In this document: positions 55,196 to 63,706 of the stretch, in pieces
Layout of the letters: every line of letters starts with the position of its first letter
Numbering within the stretch: position 1 is the stretch's first letter
Assembly: GCF_900100015.1 (NCBI RefSeq)
Contig: NZ_FNDD01000026.1
Span: 21,301-85,300 of the forward strand
DNA from: Vibrio xiamenensis
Lineage (GTDB): Bacteria; Pseudomonadota; Gammaproteobacteria; Enterobacterales; Vibrionaceae
Length of the DNA: 64,000 nucleotides
Reading direction: 5' to 3'
The notes under the pieces: model-generated
The model's input: the letters and a program-made list of their open reading frames with translations, nothing else
Databases searched by the model: none
What the model was told of the DNA's origin: nothing
Position numbers and translations under genes: made by a program

Positions 55196-57310
55196 TTATG
55201 CCGCTTCCTTAGTAGCCAATTCGGTATTGGTCGCCGCTGCCTGTGCTTTGCGTGCACGGCGACGATCTTTAATCACGTGACGAACAACATCACGAACACA
55301 CGTAAAGATGGTGACTAAGGAACCAAGCGGTCGGTCTTGAGCCCGTGGTTCACGAACCCATGCATCGGCACGCGCCAATACAATACGCACCAACTCGCGG
55401 CGATGAGAAAGCGACATGTCCTGAAACATAAAGCGGCAGCGACCATCAGCAAGGCTGATTTGTTTGACTGGAATCGCAATCGCTCCCGAATTCAATTGCA
55501 GCTCAACCGCTTCAACCACGTCATTGTCTCTATGGTGCAGCGGCACCGCTATTTGCCCGCCACCCATTGACAGGTCAATGGTATGGGTGCGCGATAGCAC
55601 ACCACTGGCATAGTGGATGACAGCTGGAATTTTGACTTCCAAACGAATGGTTTTACGCACCTGTTTACGTTCACGTCCCACCGCAATCGCCGCGCAAAGG
55701 AAAAACAAACCGTAAACCGTCCAAGCCACATTGAGCGCCACGACCATAGGATCGGAAACCAAAGAAGTAGGACCAAAAATGCGAAACAGTCCCCACCCTA
55801 CAGCGGCTATCATTACCACCGCCATAATCATCTGTGGCTTGACGATGTTGCGGTCAAAATAGCTTTTATCCAGCAGCGCGCCCTTATCGGTTACGTTGAA
55901 TTTGCCGCGTTTTGGGAAAATCATCGTCACTATGGTTGGCAACACTAAGTGAAACGCCAACGACAAGTCATAGATGTCGCCCCAAAAGCTATAACGTGAA
56001 CGGCCGTTTAAGCGTGACGAAACAAACATCGCCATCACAAAGTGCGGCAACGCGTAAGCCACGATAAGGCTGGCAGATGAGTGAATAATGTTGAGGTTAA
56101 ACAGCAAGTACGCCAGCGGTGCCATCAAAAACGCAATTCTTGGCAGCGGGAACATGAAGTACAACATGGCACTTAAATAACATAAGCGCTGTGGTAATGT
56201 CAGACCACGACCAAGCAGCGGGTTGTCACGGCGGAAAATTTGCACCATGCCGCGCGCCCAGCGGTTACGCTGAATAACGTGTAATGCCAAACGCTCTGTC
56301 GCTAGGCCCGCAGACAAGCGAATTGGAAGATAAGCGGAGTTCCAACCTAATCGCTGCATTTTAAGCGCCGTATGCGCATCTTCGGTCACGGTTTCAACCG
56401 CAAAACCACCAATTTCATCCAACGCTTCACGGCGAATCACCGCGCAAGATCCGCAGAAGAAGGTGGCGTTCCACATGTCGTTACCTTTTTGGATCGGACC
56501 ATAGAAAAGCTCGCCTTCATTCGGAATATCACGCTGACCATATAGGTTACGTTCAAACGGGTCTGGCGAATAAAAGTGGTGAGGCGTTTGCATCAATGCC
56601 AATTTGGAATCTTGCAAAAACGCACCGACCGTTGATTGCAAAAAGATCCGTGTTGCGACGTGGTCACAGTCAAAAATACAGATCAGTTCGCCTTTGGTCA
56701 GTTTAAGCGCGTGGTTCAGGTTACCGGCTTTGGCGTGGGCGTTGTCATCACGAGTGATGTAACCAACCCCAACTTGAGCGGCAAACACCGCAAACTCGCG
56801 ACGCTTACCGTCATCGAGCAAATAGATGTTGAGTTTGTCTTTTGGGTATTCCATACACTGCGCGGCAAGCACAGTGTCACGAACTACATCGAGCTCTTCG
56901 TTATAAGTTGGAACGTAAACATCCACGGTTGGCCATAGAGAGGTGTCTTTTGGCAATGGCACGATTTTGCGCTCAAGCGGAAACGTGGTTTGCAGATATC
57001 CAAGTAGCAACATCACCCAGGCATACACTTCAGCGATAAACAGACCAATGCCCAAAATCGCTTCTATTTGCGAGTCAAAGTGCAGCGTATGAGTTGCACG
57101 AAAATAGAGGTAACGTGTCGATGTCAGAATCGAAAAAATGACCATCGCCAGCGAAAACTCTTTACGCTTACTGAAATTCATCGCAAACAAAATGGCGAGG
57201 CTGAGCAGCGCAAACACATATTGTTTATTGCTGTCCATCGGGGTTGCGACAATAAGCCACGCAACCGGAGCCAAAATAATGGCCAGTAAATATACGGAGA
57301 AATTTTTCAT
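55196..57310 (-). CDS. bcsA: Cellulose synthase catalytic subunit BcsA
   Basis: Processive GT2 glycosyltransferase that polymerises UDP-glucose and translocates cellulose. The 704-residue protein has N-terminal membrane helices, and the GT2 motifs DDG (166-168), DCD (214-216), TED (309-311) and QRNRW (347-351). After further helices a PilZ domain follows (about 550-650) with the complete c-di-GMP motif RKQVR (548-552) and DLSMGG (579-584). This is shorter than E. coli BcsA (872) because the extra N-terminal helices are absent, as in BcsA of Komagataeibacter. All catalytic and regulatory motifs look intact. Confidence 0.97.
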   Translation of the reverse strand: MKNFSVYLLAIILAPVAWLIVATPMDSNKQYVFALLSLAILFAMNFSKRKEFSLAMVIFSILTSTRYLYFRATHTLHFDSQIEAILGIGLFIAEVYAWVMLLLGYLQTTFPLERKIVPLPKDTSLWPTVDVYVPTYNEELDVVRDTVLAAQCMEYPKDKLNIYLLDDGKRREFAVFAAQVGVGYITRDDNAHAKAGNLNHALKLTKGELICIFDCDHVATRIFLQSTVGAFLQDSKLALMQTPHHFYSPDPFERNLYGQRDIPNEGELFYGPIQKGNDMWNATFFCGSCAVIRREALDEIGGFAVETVTEDAHTALKMQRLGWNSAYLPIRLSAGLATERLALHVIQRNRWARGMVQIFRRDNPLLGRGLTLPQRLCYLSAMLYFMFPLPRIAFLMAPLAYLLFNLNIIHSSASLIVAYALPHFVMAMFVSSRLNGRSRYSFWGDIYDLSLAFHLVLPTIVTMIFPKRGKFNVTDKGALLDKSYFDRNIVKPQMIMAVVMIAAVGWGLFRIFGPTSLVSDPMVVALNVAWTVYGLFFLCAAIAVGRERKQVRKTIRLEVKIPAVIHYASGVLSRTHTIDLSMGGGQIAVPLHHRDNDVVEAVELQLNSGAIAIPVKQISLADGRCRFMFQDMSLSHRRELVRIVLARADAWVREPRAQDRPLGSLVTIFTCVRDVVRHVIKDRRRARKAQAAATNTELATKEAA

Positions 57311-57330
57311 TGGTAGATTCGCAGCAAACG

Positions 57331-58137
57331 TTAAGCGTTATTCGGATAATCGGCATGTGCGTAGGTGCTGCCGTCACCGATTTGAATACCCAGCATGGCG
57401 CTGACTTTCTTACTGATCACTTCGATATCAAAGGCCGCAATCGACGCGTAATTGACGTCAAAAATCGACTTTTGTTCGGCGTTGGCTTCTGCCACGCTCT
57501 CATCGCGATGAACAATACCCAACAGCTCATCAGGGAAACGTTCACGTAAAAACGACTCGACGTCTTTACTCATCTTACGACGATAATCGGCTTGATTGAG
57601 CACGATATGACCTGATGCGTCTTGATTGCTGGCATGAAAACTGTCGAGCAAATCTTCCACTTGTGGCAATAACGACAAAGAGGCGGTATCGGCTAACAGC
57701 GGAATAAGCAGCAAATCAGTCAGCGGCAATAACGCGTTGCGTACAGCGCTGTGATTCGACGGCAGATCCGCAATCACAATAAGATCCGGCTGGTTAAGTA
57801 AACTGTGCAAACCACGTGCGACAAAAAGGTCGTCGCTCGCTAAACGCTGCTCATATTCTGCGAACTGTTTTTTACTCGCTTTGCCATGCGGCAAAACAAA
57901 TACGTTGTCACGATTCGACACCACATATTCGCTCCAAACCGCAGATTGTGCGGCGTGCGGAACAAAGCCGGCATCATCAGATAATGGCACACCGAAATGC
58001 AAACGCAGCGCATTTTGCGAATCAAAATCAACGGCAATGGCTTTGAGGCCCATGCTCGCGAGGGAATAGCATAAGTTAGCGGTTAACGTCGTTTTACCGA
58101 CACCGCCTTTCGGGGAATAGACTGAAATTAAAGGCAT
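57331..58137 (-). CDS. bcsQ: Cellulose biosynthesis ParA/MinD-like ATPase BcsQ
   Basis: A 268-residue P-loop ATPase with the deviant Walker A SPKGGVGKTT (8-17) and AVDFDSQNALRLHFG. BcsQ localises the cellulose machine at the cell pole in Enterobacteria and is needed for its assembly. The ATG overlaps the preceding stop by one base (TAATG). It is 20 bp upstream of bcsA. Confidence 0.93.
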   Translation of the reverse strand: MPLISVYSPKGGVGKTTLTANLCYSLASMGLKAIAVDFDSQNALRLHFGVPLSDDAGFVPHAAQSAVWSEYVVSNRDNVFVLPHGKASKKQFAEYEQRLASDDLFVARGLHSLLNQPDLIVIADLPSNHSAVRNALLPLTDLLLIPLLADTASLSLLPQVEDLLDSFHASNQDASGHIVLNQADYRRKMSKDVESFLRERFPDELLGIVHRDESVAEANAEQKSIFDVNYASIAAFDIEVISKKVSAMLGIQIGDGSTYAHADYPNNA

Positions 58138-58559
58138 TATACAGTTCCGGTTAAGGCTTTCTCTGTCGTGGAAGAATCGATCACTCGCTCAGATGGCAAG
58201 CTATTGTCAGAAAATTCAGAGTGCACTTGGCGCGCCAAACGCTCTGCCGAACGTTTGGCAGACATTTTAGATACGGAATCAAAAATGACTACCGAAGGTC
58301 GAACGTCAACATTGTGGTGAGAAGTCAATTTTGACTCTGGCATACCGACATGCGCTCTTGGAACTGTAGAAAGTTCGTCAAAGTTCACCGTGGCAAGCGC
58401 TGCGTTCGGTCCTTGAGCAGTACTTGTCGCCAACTGTTTATAAATAGGGTGGTTGGTGCGCTTTGAACCACGGCCGCTTTTTGCGCTAAATTGCTTAAAA
58501 ACAATGTCATGTTGCTGAGTTTTGAGCTTAAAGCGCTCTAAATCGTCATAAAAGTCCAT
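58137..58559 (-). CDS. bcsP: BcsR/BcsP-like accessory protein, first gene of the cellulose operon
   Basis: A 140-residue soluble protein of low complexity, without membrane segments or signal. Its N-terminal stretch DDLERFKLKTQQHDIVFKQFSAK recalls the NDIVALKQAF motif of E. coli BcsR, which partners BcsQ; the rest (Ser/Lys/Arg-rich) resembles the longer BcsP variants. The ATG at 58559 (MDFYDDL) is preferred; an ATG six codons upstream at 58577 lies right behind a hairpin that would hide its ribosome site. The assignment rests on position and a short motif, so it is tentative. Confidence 0.65.
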   Translation of the reverse strand: MDFYDDLERFKLKTQQHDIVFKQFSAKSGRGSKRTNHPIYKQLATSTAQGPNAALATVNFDELSTVPRAHVGMPESKLTSHHNVDVRPSVVIFDSVSKMSAKRSAERLARQVHSEFSDNSLPSERVIDSSTTEKALTGTV

Positions 58560-58581
58560 GCAAAATCCGTTAAACATCTCT

Positions 58582-58595
58582 GGTGCAAATGCACC
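58582..58595. promoter_or_regulatory. Inverted repeat just upstream of the bcs operon
   Basis: GGTGCA-AA-TGCACC is a perfect palindrome 4 bp upstream of the first possible bcsP ATG. As RNA it would form a hairpin that includes the only good Shine-Dalgarno match (AAAGGTG) for that start. Confidence 0.5.
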
Positions 58596-59054
58596 TTTAA
58601 AGTTAATTATTATTTGATGTGCATCTCACTTCATAAAACACAGCATTGCAAATACCATACTAAAGTCTACGTGCACTCTAAGAGGTAAGTAGTATGTCAA
58701 GACAAAGTAAAATTGGCAATATAATGACACTGGTGTTTTTATGTCATTCTGTATAAAAACCACCAAAAAAGCTTATTTATTAGTCAGTTATACGAATAAA
58801 TTTATTAGTATTTTATAGAATACTAACTCTAAATAAATGAGAATAGAAATTAATCCATGCTATTTTTGAGGAAAATAAAGCCAAGTTGATGAAAAACTTG
58901 AACAAAAAGTTTAGGCTACCCGTCGGTAAATTCTCATAAATAAGACAATGCCAATGATCGTTTATGAGACAAACCTACAACTAAGGTCGAATTTACGAGT
59001 CACATTCCAGCCAAAGCCACATAACACACGGTTAATTTATAACCATTAGTAGAC
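58596..59054. other. AT-rich region upstream of the cellulose operon, with inverted repeats
   Basis: About 460 bp without a gene. It holds AATGACA...TGTCATT (58723-58729 and 58742-58748), overlapping TGGTGTTTTTA...TAAAAACCACCA (about 58730-58765), and CTCATAAA...TTTATGAG (58933-58940 and 58961-58968). The cellulose promoter must be here. I could not identify the regulator's site. Confidence 0.55.
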
Positions 59055-59963
59055 CTAGTTTTGCACACGCTCAGAGCCTATCACCCAGTCAATAAATTGA
59101 CGCGCAGCAGGATGGCGACTTTGCTCGGAAAGAGATAAGAAAAATGCATTTTTGTCGAAATCGACCGGGGTTGTGATGGCGACAAGTTGACCGCTTTGAA
59201 GCAGATCTCTCACTTGCCAATCCCACGCCAGAGCGATCCCGGCATGATTTAACGCCGCCTGAATCACTGATACTTGGTCTTCCACTTGAATGACGTTTTG
59301 CGGCTCTTGAAATGGCACGTCATATAACTTTGCCCATGTCTCCCAACCTTCCCAAAACGCTAACGGCTCTTTAAGCTGCAAAATCGGCAATCGCCACAAG
59401 GCATTGATGTCCGTACACTGCGGATATTTATCCTTAAATGCTGGGCTGCACACGAGGATGATTCGCTCAGCAAACAATAAATGATTGTTTTTATTGATTG
59501 AATCAATTGAAGAATAGAAAAAGGCAATGTCGTAATCGCTGTTGTCACCAATATTACGTTCATTGTTAATGACAAAGTTCAGAGGCACATCTGGGTGGGT
59601 ATTACGAAAATCATCCAGTCGCGGCAGTAGCCAAAAGTGTGAGAAACAACTGCCGATCTCGACATTCAGAGCAATCGCGTCAGCATCATCATCTAACTGA
59701 GCGCTAGACGAGGCCAGAATTTCTAACGCGCCGACAACTCCAGAAAGGTACTCTTCCCCTTTGGGCGTCAATTTAACGCCTTGCTTACTCCTGATAAAAA
59801 GCTGAGTGTTAAGAAATGCTTCGAGGTTTTTTATCTGTTTACTGGCTGCAGTAGGTGTAACACACAACTCGTTGGCCGCTTTGGTTAAATTGCCCAATCG
59901 CGCTGCAGTTTCAAAAGTCAACAAGCTACTTAAACTGGGAATATATTTGTGATTAATCGGCAT
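59055..59963 (-). CDS. LysR-family regulator (GcvA-like)
   Basis: A 302-residue LysR protein with the GcvA/AmpR-type N-terminus: SLSSLLTFETAARLGNLTKAANELCVTPTAASKQIKNLE, followed by an effector domain of the usual size. It is divergent from the CocE-type hydrolase and BCCT transporter genes and two TGAAC-type inverted repeats lie between them (59979-60057), so it probably controls that pair. Effector unknown, possibly a betaine or quaternary amine (inference). Confidence 0.9.
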   Translation of the reverse strand: MPINHKYIPSLSSLLTFETAARLGNLTKAANELCVTPTAASKQIKNLEAFLNTQLFIRSKQGVKLTPKGEEYLSGVVGALEILASSSAQLDDDADAIALNVEIGSCFSHFWLLPRLDDFRNTHPDVPLNFVINNERNIGDNSDYDIAFFYSSIDSINKNNHLLFAERIILVCSPAFKDKYPQCTDINALWRLPILQLKEPLAFWEGWETWAKLYDVPFQEPQNVIQVEDQVSVIQAALNHAGIALAWDWQVRDLLQSGQLVAITTPVDFDKNAFFLSLSEQSRHPAARQFIDWVIGSERVQN

Positions 59964-59978
59964 TCCTTGCCTCTATCA

Positions 59979-60057
59979 TGAACTTTTAGTTCAGAATACC
60001 TTAACAAAAAAGCGATTTACTCACAAACGCAGCCTTCTATCATGAACTTTCGATTCA
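59979..60057. promoter_or_regulatory. Pair of LysR-type inverted repeats
   Basis: TGAACTTTTAGTTCA (59979-59993) is a perfect TGAAC-N5-GTTCA repeat. TGAACTTTCGATTCA (60043-60057) is a second, imperfect copy 64 bp away, and both are preceded by TCTATCA. They lie between the LysR gene and the hydrolase and fit LysR binding with DNA looping. Confidence 0.6.
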
Positions 60058-60074
60058 TTTTGATTGAGGCACAC

Positions 60075-62066
60075 ATGCACACAGTGAAAGAAATCCATCA
60101 CGATTGGCTCACCCTTCCTGACGGCACTCGCCTTGCCTATCGCGCTTGGATGCCGGACAACGCAAATCAGCAGCCCGTTCCGGCAATTTTGGAGTTTTTG
60201 CCTTATCGAAAAAACGACGGCACCATCATTCGTGATGAAATCACCATGCCGCAAACCGCCGCCCACGGCTACGCATGCGTTCGCGTCGATCTGCGCGGCT
60301 GCGGCGAATCCGAAGGTTTCATGAGCGATGAATATTCCGCCCAAGAACTGCAAGACGCTTGTGATGTGATAGCTTGGATAGCGCAGCAAGATTGGTGCAG
60401 TGGCAAACTGGGCATGGTAGGCATTTCTTGGGGTGGTTTTAATTCACTGCAAGTTGCCGCACTGAATCCACCGGAACTCAAAGCGATCATCACCCAATGC
60501 TCAACCGACGACCGTTATCGCGATGACATCCATTTTACTGGCGGTTGCCTGCTCAACGATAACATGGACTGGGCAGCATTTTTCTGGGCCTACGCGCAAG
60601 GGCGTGCGCCGGATAAACGTTTATTAGGTGACGATTGGCAATCAATTTGGCTTGATCGTTTGGCAAAAATGCCATTTTTAGCCGAGCCGTGGTTAACACA
60701 GCAAACACGCAGCGAGTACTGGAAACACGGCTCAGTGTGCGAAGACTACTCCAATATCAAAATCCCGGTTTATGCGATGGGCGGCTGGGCTGATGGCTAT
60801 CGCAACACCGTATTCACCCTACTCGAGAACCTTAATGTACCACGCAAAGGCTTGGTTGGCCCTTGGGCGCACAAGTACCCAAATATTGCCTTTCCGAATC
60901 CAAAAATGGACTACGTCAAAGAGTCAGTTCGCTGGTGGGATCGCTGGCTTAAAGACGAGCAAAACGGTATCGATCAAGAACCGATGCTCAACTACTTTTT
61001 GCAAGATGGCGTGGAACCTGCGGTCGACTACGAGGCGCGCAGCGGACAATGGGTCAGCGAACCAAATTGGCCAGCACCCAATACTCAAATCCAAACTTGG
61101 CATTTTAGCGAGCGCAATTTAACCCAGACGCCTCAAGTTTCACACTCCGTCAGTGTTCGCTCACCACAAAGTGTCGGCCTTGATGGCGGACGCTGGTGCG
61201 CGGGTATTCGCCTCGATATGGAACACCCCGCCGATCAGCGCATCGACGATTCCGGCTCAGTGGTATTTGACTCCCCACAACTTGATAAGCCACTGGCGAT
61301 TGCAGGGCAAATGGTCGCCAAATTGCAGCTTTCAAGTGATATGCCGCAAGCCAACGTCACCGTGCGTATATGCGATGTTCACCCAGATGGTCAGGTCACC
61401 AAAATCAGTCATGGCATTTTGAACTTGTCACACCGTAACAGCCATGAATTTCCTGAATTGCTTGAACCCAATAAACGCTACGACGTCGAAGTGAAGATCA
61501 ATCACATGGCTTACGTCGTGGCCAAAGGGCACAAACTGCGCGTATCCATTTCAACCGCTTACTGGCCTCTTATCTGGCCATCGGCTGACGATGCGACGCT
61601 GACTTTATACCCGCAAAACTGCCAACTTTCTCTGCCGTTAAACTCGACACCGACGCCGTCTTCGCTGGTACCTGAATATGAACAACCAGTGACATTCGAT
61701 GGCCGCACTTTGCGCGCCGCAGACAGCAAGCGCGTCACTCACCGTGATTACAAAACCGGCATCATCACTTTGGAAACCTTTGAAGACTTTGGACGTCAAT
61801 TTTTTAATTCCAGCCAAAGTGAAATCGACTTCACCATTCACCAACAATTTAGCATTCACCCTGATGATCCACTCAGCGCCAAAAACGACATTGCACTGAA
61901 AGTGGATATGGGGCGCGATGGTTGGTGGACAGGGCTTGAATGTCGTTACCAGATGCACTGTGATCACGACCATTTCTACATCACCGCGCGATGGAAAGCT
62001 TTTCACGACAATGAAGTCGTGTTTGAAAAGCCATTTAACTGCACCATCAAGCGCAATTTCATGTAA
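60075..62066 (+). CDS. CocE/NonD-type hydrolase (S15-like acyl esterase/peptidase)
   Basis: A 663-residue alpha/beta hydrolase of the CocE/X-Pro dipeptidyl-peptidase family. The N-terminal catalytic domain has DLRGCGESEGF and the nucleophile Ser118 in VGISWGGFNS; a C-terminal jelly-roll domain (about 430-560, with DVEVKINHMAYVVAKGHKLRVSI) is characteristic. No signal peptide. It starts at the ATG at 60075, which has GAGG upstream; the earlier ATG at 60042 overlaps the operator. The neighbouring BCCT transporter begins 20 bp later, suggesting a shared operon that imports or salvages an amine ester or amide. Confidence 0.88.
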   Translation: MHTVKEIHHDWLTLPDGTRLAYRAWMPDNANQQPVPAILEFLPYRKNDGTIIRDEITMPQTAAHGYACVRVDLRGCGESEGFMSDEYSAQELQDACDVIAWIAQQDWCSGKLGMVGISWGGFNSLQVAALNPPELKAIITQCSTDDRYRDDIHFTGGCLLNDNMDWAAFFWAYAQGRAPDKRLLGDDWQSIWLDRLAKMPFLAEPWLTQQTRSEYWKHGSVCEDYSNIKIPVYAMGGWADGYRNTVFTLLENLNVPRKGLVGPWAHKYPNIAFPNPKMDYVKESVRWWDRWLKDEQNGIDQEPMLNYFLQDGVEPAVDYEARSGQWVSEPNWPAPNTQIQTWHFSERNLTQTPQVSHSVSVRSPQSVGLDGGRWCAGIRLDMEHPADQRIDDSGSVVFDSPQLDKPLAIAGQMVAKLQLSSDMPQANVTVRICDVHPDGQVTKISHGILNLSHRNSHEFPELLEPNKRYDVEVKINHMAYVVAKGHKLRVSISTAYWPLIWPSADDATLTLYPQNCQLSLPLNSTPTPSSLVPEYEQPVTFDGRTLRAADSKRVTHRDYKTGIITLETFEDFGRQFFNSSQSEIDFTIHQQFSIHPDDPLSAKNDIALKVDMGRDGWWTGLECRYQMHCDHDHFYITARWKAFHDNEVVFEKPFNCTIKRNFM

Positions 62067-62086
62067 CCCATTTCAAGGACGAATTC

Positions 62087-63616
62087 ATGTTGAAATCGAT
62101 ACGCCCTTTGGTGTTCTATCCGACCTTTCTCATTTTGCTGGGCGCATTAGTGCTCAGCCTTGTGGACTTAAAGGCCTTTACCCAAGCCACCAGCGCCGCC
62201 AACAGTTTTGTGCTGAGTCACTTCTCATGGCTGTTTAGCCTTGGCAGTTTCTATCTGCTGGTGCTGATTGCATTTACTTACTTTTCAAAAATTGGTGATG
62301 TCAAAATCGGCGGTGAAAACAGTACTCCACGTATCACCAAACCACGCTGGTTTATGATTGTGCTGTGTACCACACTGGCGGTTGGCGTGCTGTTTTGGAC
62401 CACTGCCGAGCCGATTTACCATCTGCATACCCCGCCGCAAAGCTTAGGGATTGAACCTGGTAGCGCCGATGCCATCTTGTTCGCGTTCTCCGCGATGTTC
62501 CTGCACTGGGGGCCAACGCCGTATGCTATCTATGCGGTACCTGCACTGATTTTTGCGCTGGCGTTTTATAACCTCAAACTGCCGTTTTCCATCACTAGCC
62601 CACTGCGCCCACTGTTTGGCCGCTATCTAAATGGTAAGCTCGCCGACATCATTGATGCGCTGGCGCTCTACTCTTTGGTGGTGGGTATGGCATCCTCGCT
62701 TGGCACTGGCGCTTTAACACTACTGGGTGGTGTCAGCCAGTTTATCGACATCGAAAAGAATGCGTTGACCTTGGGCATCTTCATCGCCTTGATTGTCGTG
62801 ACCTTTGTCATCTCTGCGGCCAGTGGCTTAAACAAGGGCATCGCTCGATTATCAAAAATTAACTTTTGGATGTTGATTGCGCTGTTCGTGTTCGTTTTAG
62901 TCTGCGGCCCGACCATTTATATTCTGGCGATTGGTGTCGAAGGTCTTGGTGCGTACTTAGAGAATTTCTTCCGCTTAAGCCTGTTTACCGGTCAAGCAGC
63001 CAACGATCCATGGCCTCAATACTGGAGCGTGTTCTACTGGGCAGTGTGGTTTGCATGGGCACCAATCACGGCCATGTTCCTGGGTAAAATTGCTCGCGGT
63101 TACACCGTCAAAGAATTCATTCAAATTAATGTGATTTACCCAAGCTTGTTTATTTTGTTCTGGGTTGCGGTGTTCTCAGGTACTGCCATCTACATGGACA
63201 TTCACTCCGATGGTGCGTTAAACGAAGTACTCAACAGCGGCGGAATCGAACAGCTTTTGTATCACATCATGGGCAATCTACCACTTGGCGGCGTGACGTC
63301 ATTCTTCCTAGTGTTGGTGGCATTTATCTCCTATGTTACGGCGGCAGACTCCAGTACCGATGCCATTGGCGACTTGTGTACTAAAGATTTCAATTCCGAA
63401 TCTGACGATGGCACCTCGCTACCTATTAAGATTTTGTGGGGTACGACAATTGGTTTGGTGGCCTGGATTATGGTCAGCACGGTCGGCATCGACGGGGTTA
63501 AGCAGTTGTCTAACCTTGGCGGATTACCGGCAACCTTAATTGTTCTCGCCTGTAGCGCTACCTTAATATATTGGCTGCGTAATCCAGAGCGTTTAACCAA
63601 GCCCGATAAGCAGTAA
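62087..63616 (+). CDS. BCCT-family transporter (betaine/choline/carnitine type)
   Basis: A 509-residue membrane protein with 12 predicted helices. The BCCT signature region is visible: GMASSLGTGALTLLGGVSQ (substrate-binding helix), WSVFYWAVWFAWAPITAMFLGKIARGYTVKEF and SYVTAADSSTDAIGDL. It should couple uptake of a quaternary amine or related compound to sodium or protons. AAGGA precedes the ATG, 20 bp after the hydrolase stop, so one operon is likely. A hairpin terminator follows the stop. Confidence 0.93.
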   Translation: MLKSIRPLVFYPTFLILLGALVLSLVDLKAFTQATSAANSFVLSHFSWLFSLGSFYLLVLIAFTYFSKIGDVKIGGENSTPRITKPRWFMIVLCTTLAVGVLFWTTAEPIYHLHTPPQSLGIEPGSADAILFAFSAMFLHWGPTPYAIYAVPALIFALAFYNLKLPFSITSPLRPLFGRYLNGKLADIIDALALYSLVVGMASSLGTGALTLLGGVSQFIDIEKNALTLGIFIALIVVTFVISAASGLNKGIARLSKINFWMLIALFVFVLVCGPTIYILAIGVEGLGAYLENFFRLSLFTGQAANDPWPQYWSVFYWAVWFAWAPITAMFLGKIARGYTVKEFIQINVIYPSLFILFWVAVFSGTAIYMDIHSDGALNEVLNSGGIEQLLYHIMGNLPLGGVTSFFLVLVAFISYVTAADSSTDAIGDLCTKDFNSESDDGTSLPIKILWGTTIGLVAWIMVSTVGIDGVKQLSNLGGLPATLIVLACSATLIYWLRNPERLTKPDKQ

Positions 63617-63646
63617 TTCCAATTCAAATTGATAGATAGTAAAAAT

Positions 63647-63670
63647 CCGCCTTCTTAGAAGGCGGCTTTG
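63647..63670 (+). terminator. Intrinsic terminator after the BCCT gene
   Basis: Stem CCGCCTTCT / AGAAGGCGG followed by CTTTGGTTT; a weak T tract but a strong stem. Confidence 0.6.
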
Positions 63671-63677
63671 GTTTACA

Positions 63678-63694
63678 GCCCCCTAAAAGGGGGC
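63678..63694. repeat. Hairpin at the IS200-type element end
   Basis: GCCCCCT-AAA-AGGGGGC, a perfect 7-bp stem 12 bp before the transposase stop. Subterminal hairpins of this kind are recognised by IS200/IS605 transposases. Confidence 0.55.
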
Positions 63695-63706
63695 ATTCCT
63701 TCGCTG

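Noticed and set aside
58681..58770. Small RNA gene upstream of bcs, with nested hairpins
   Set aside because: No promoter-terminator pair could be supported; kept only as inverted repeats.
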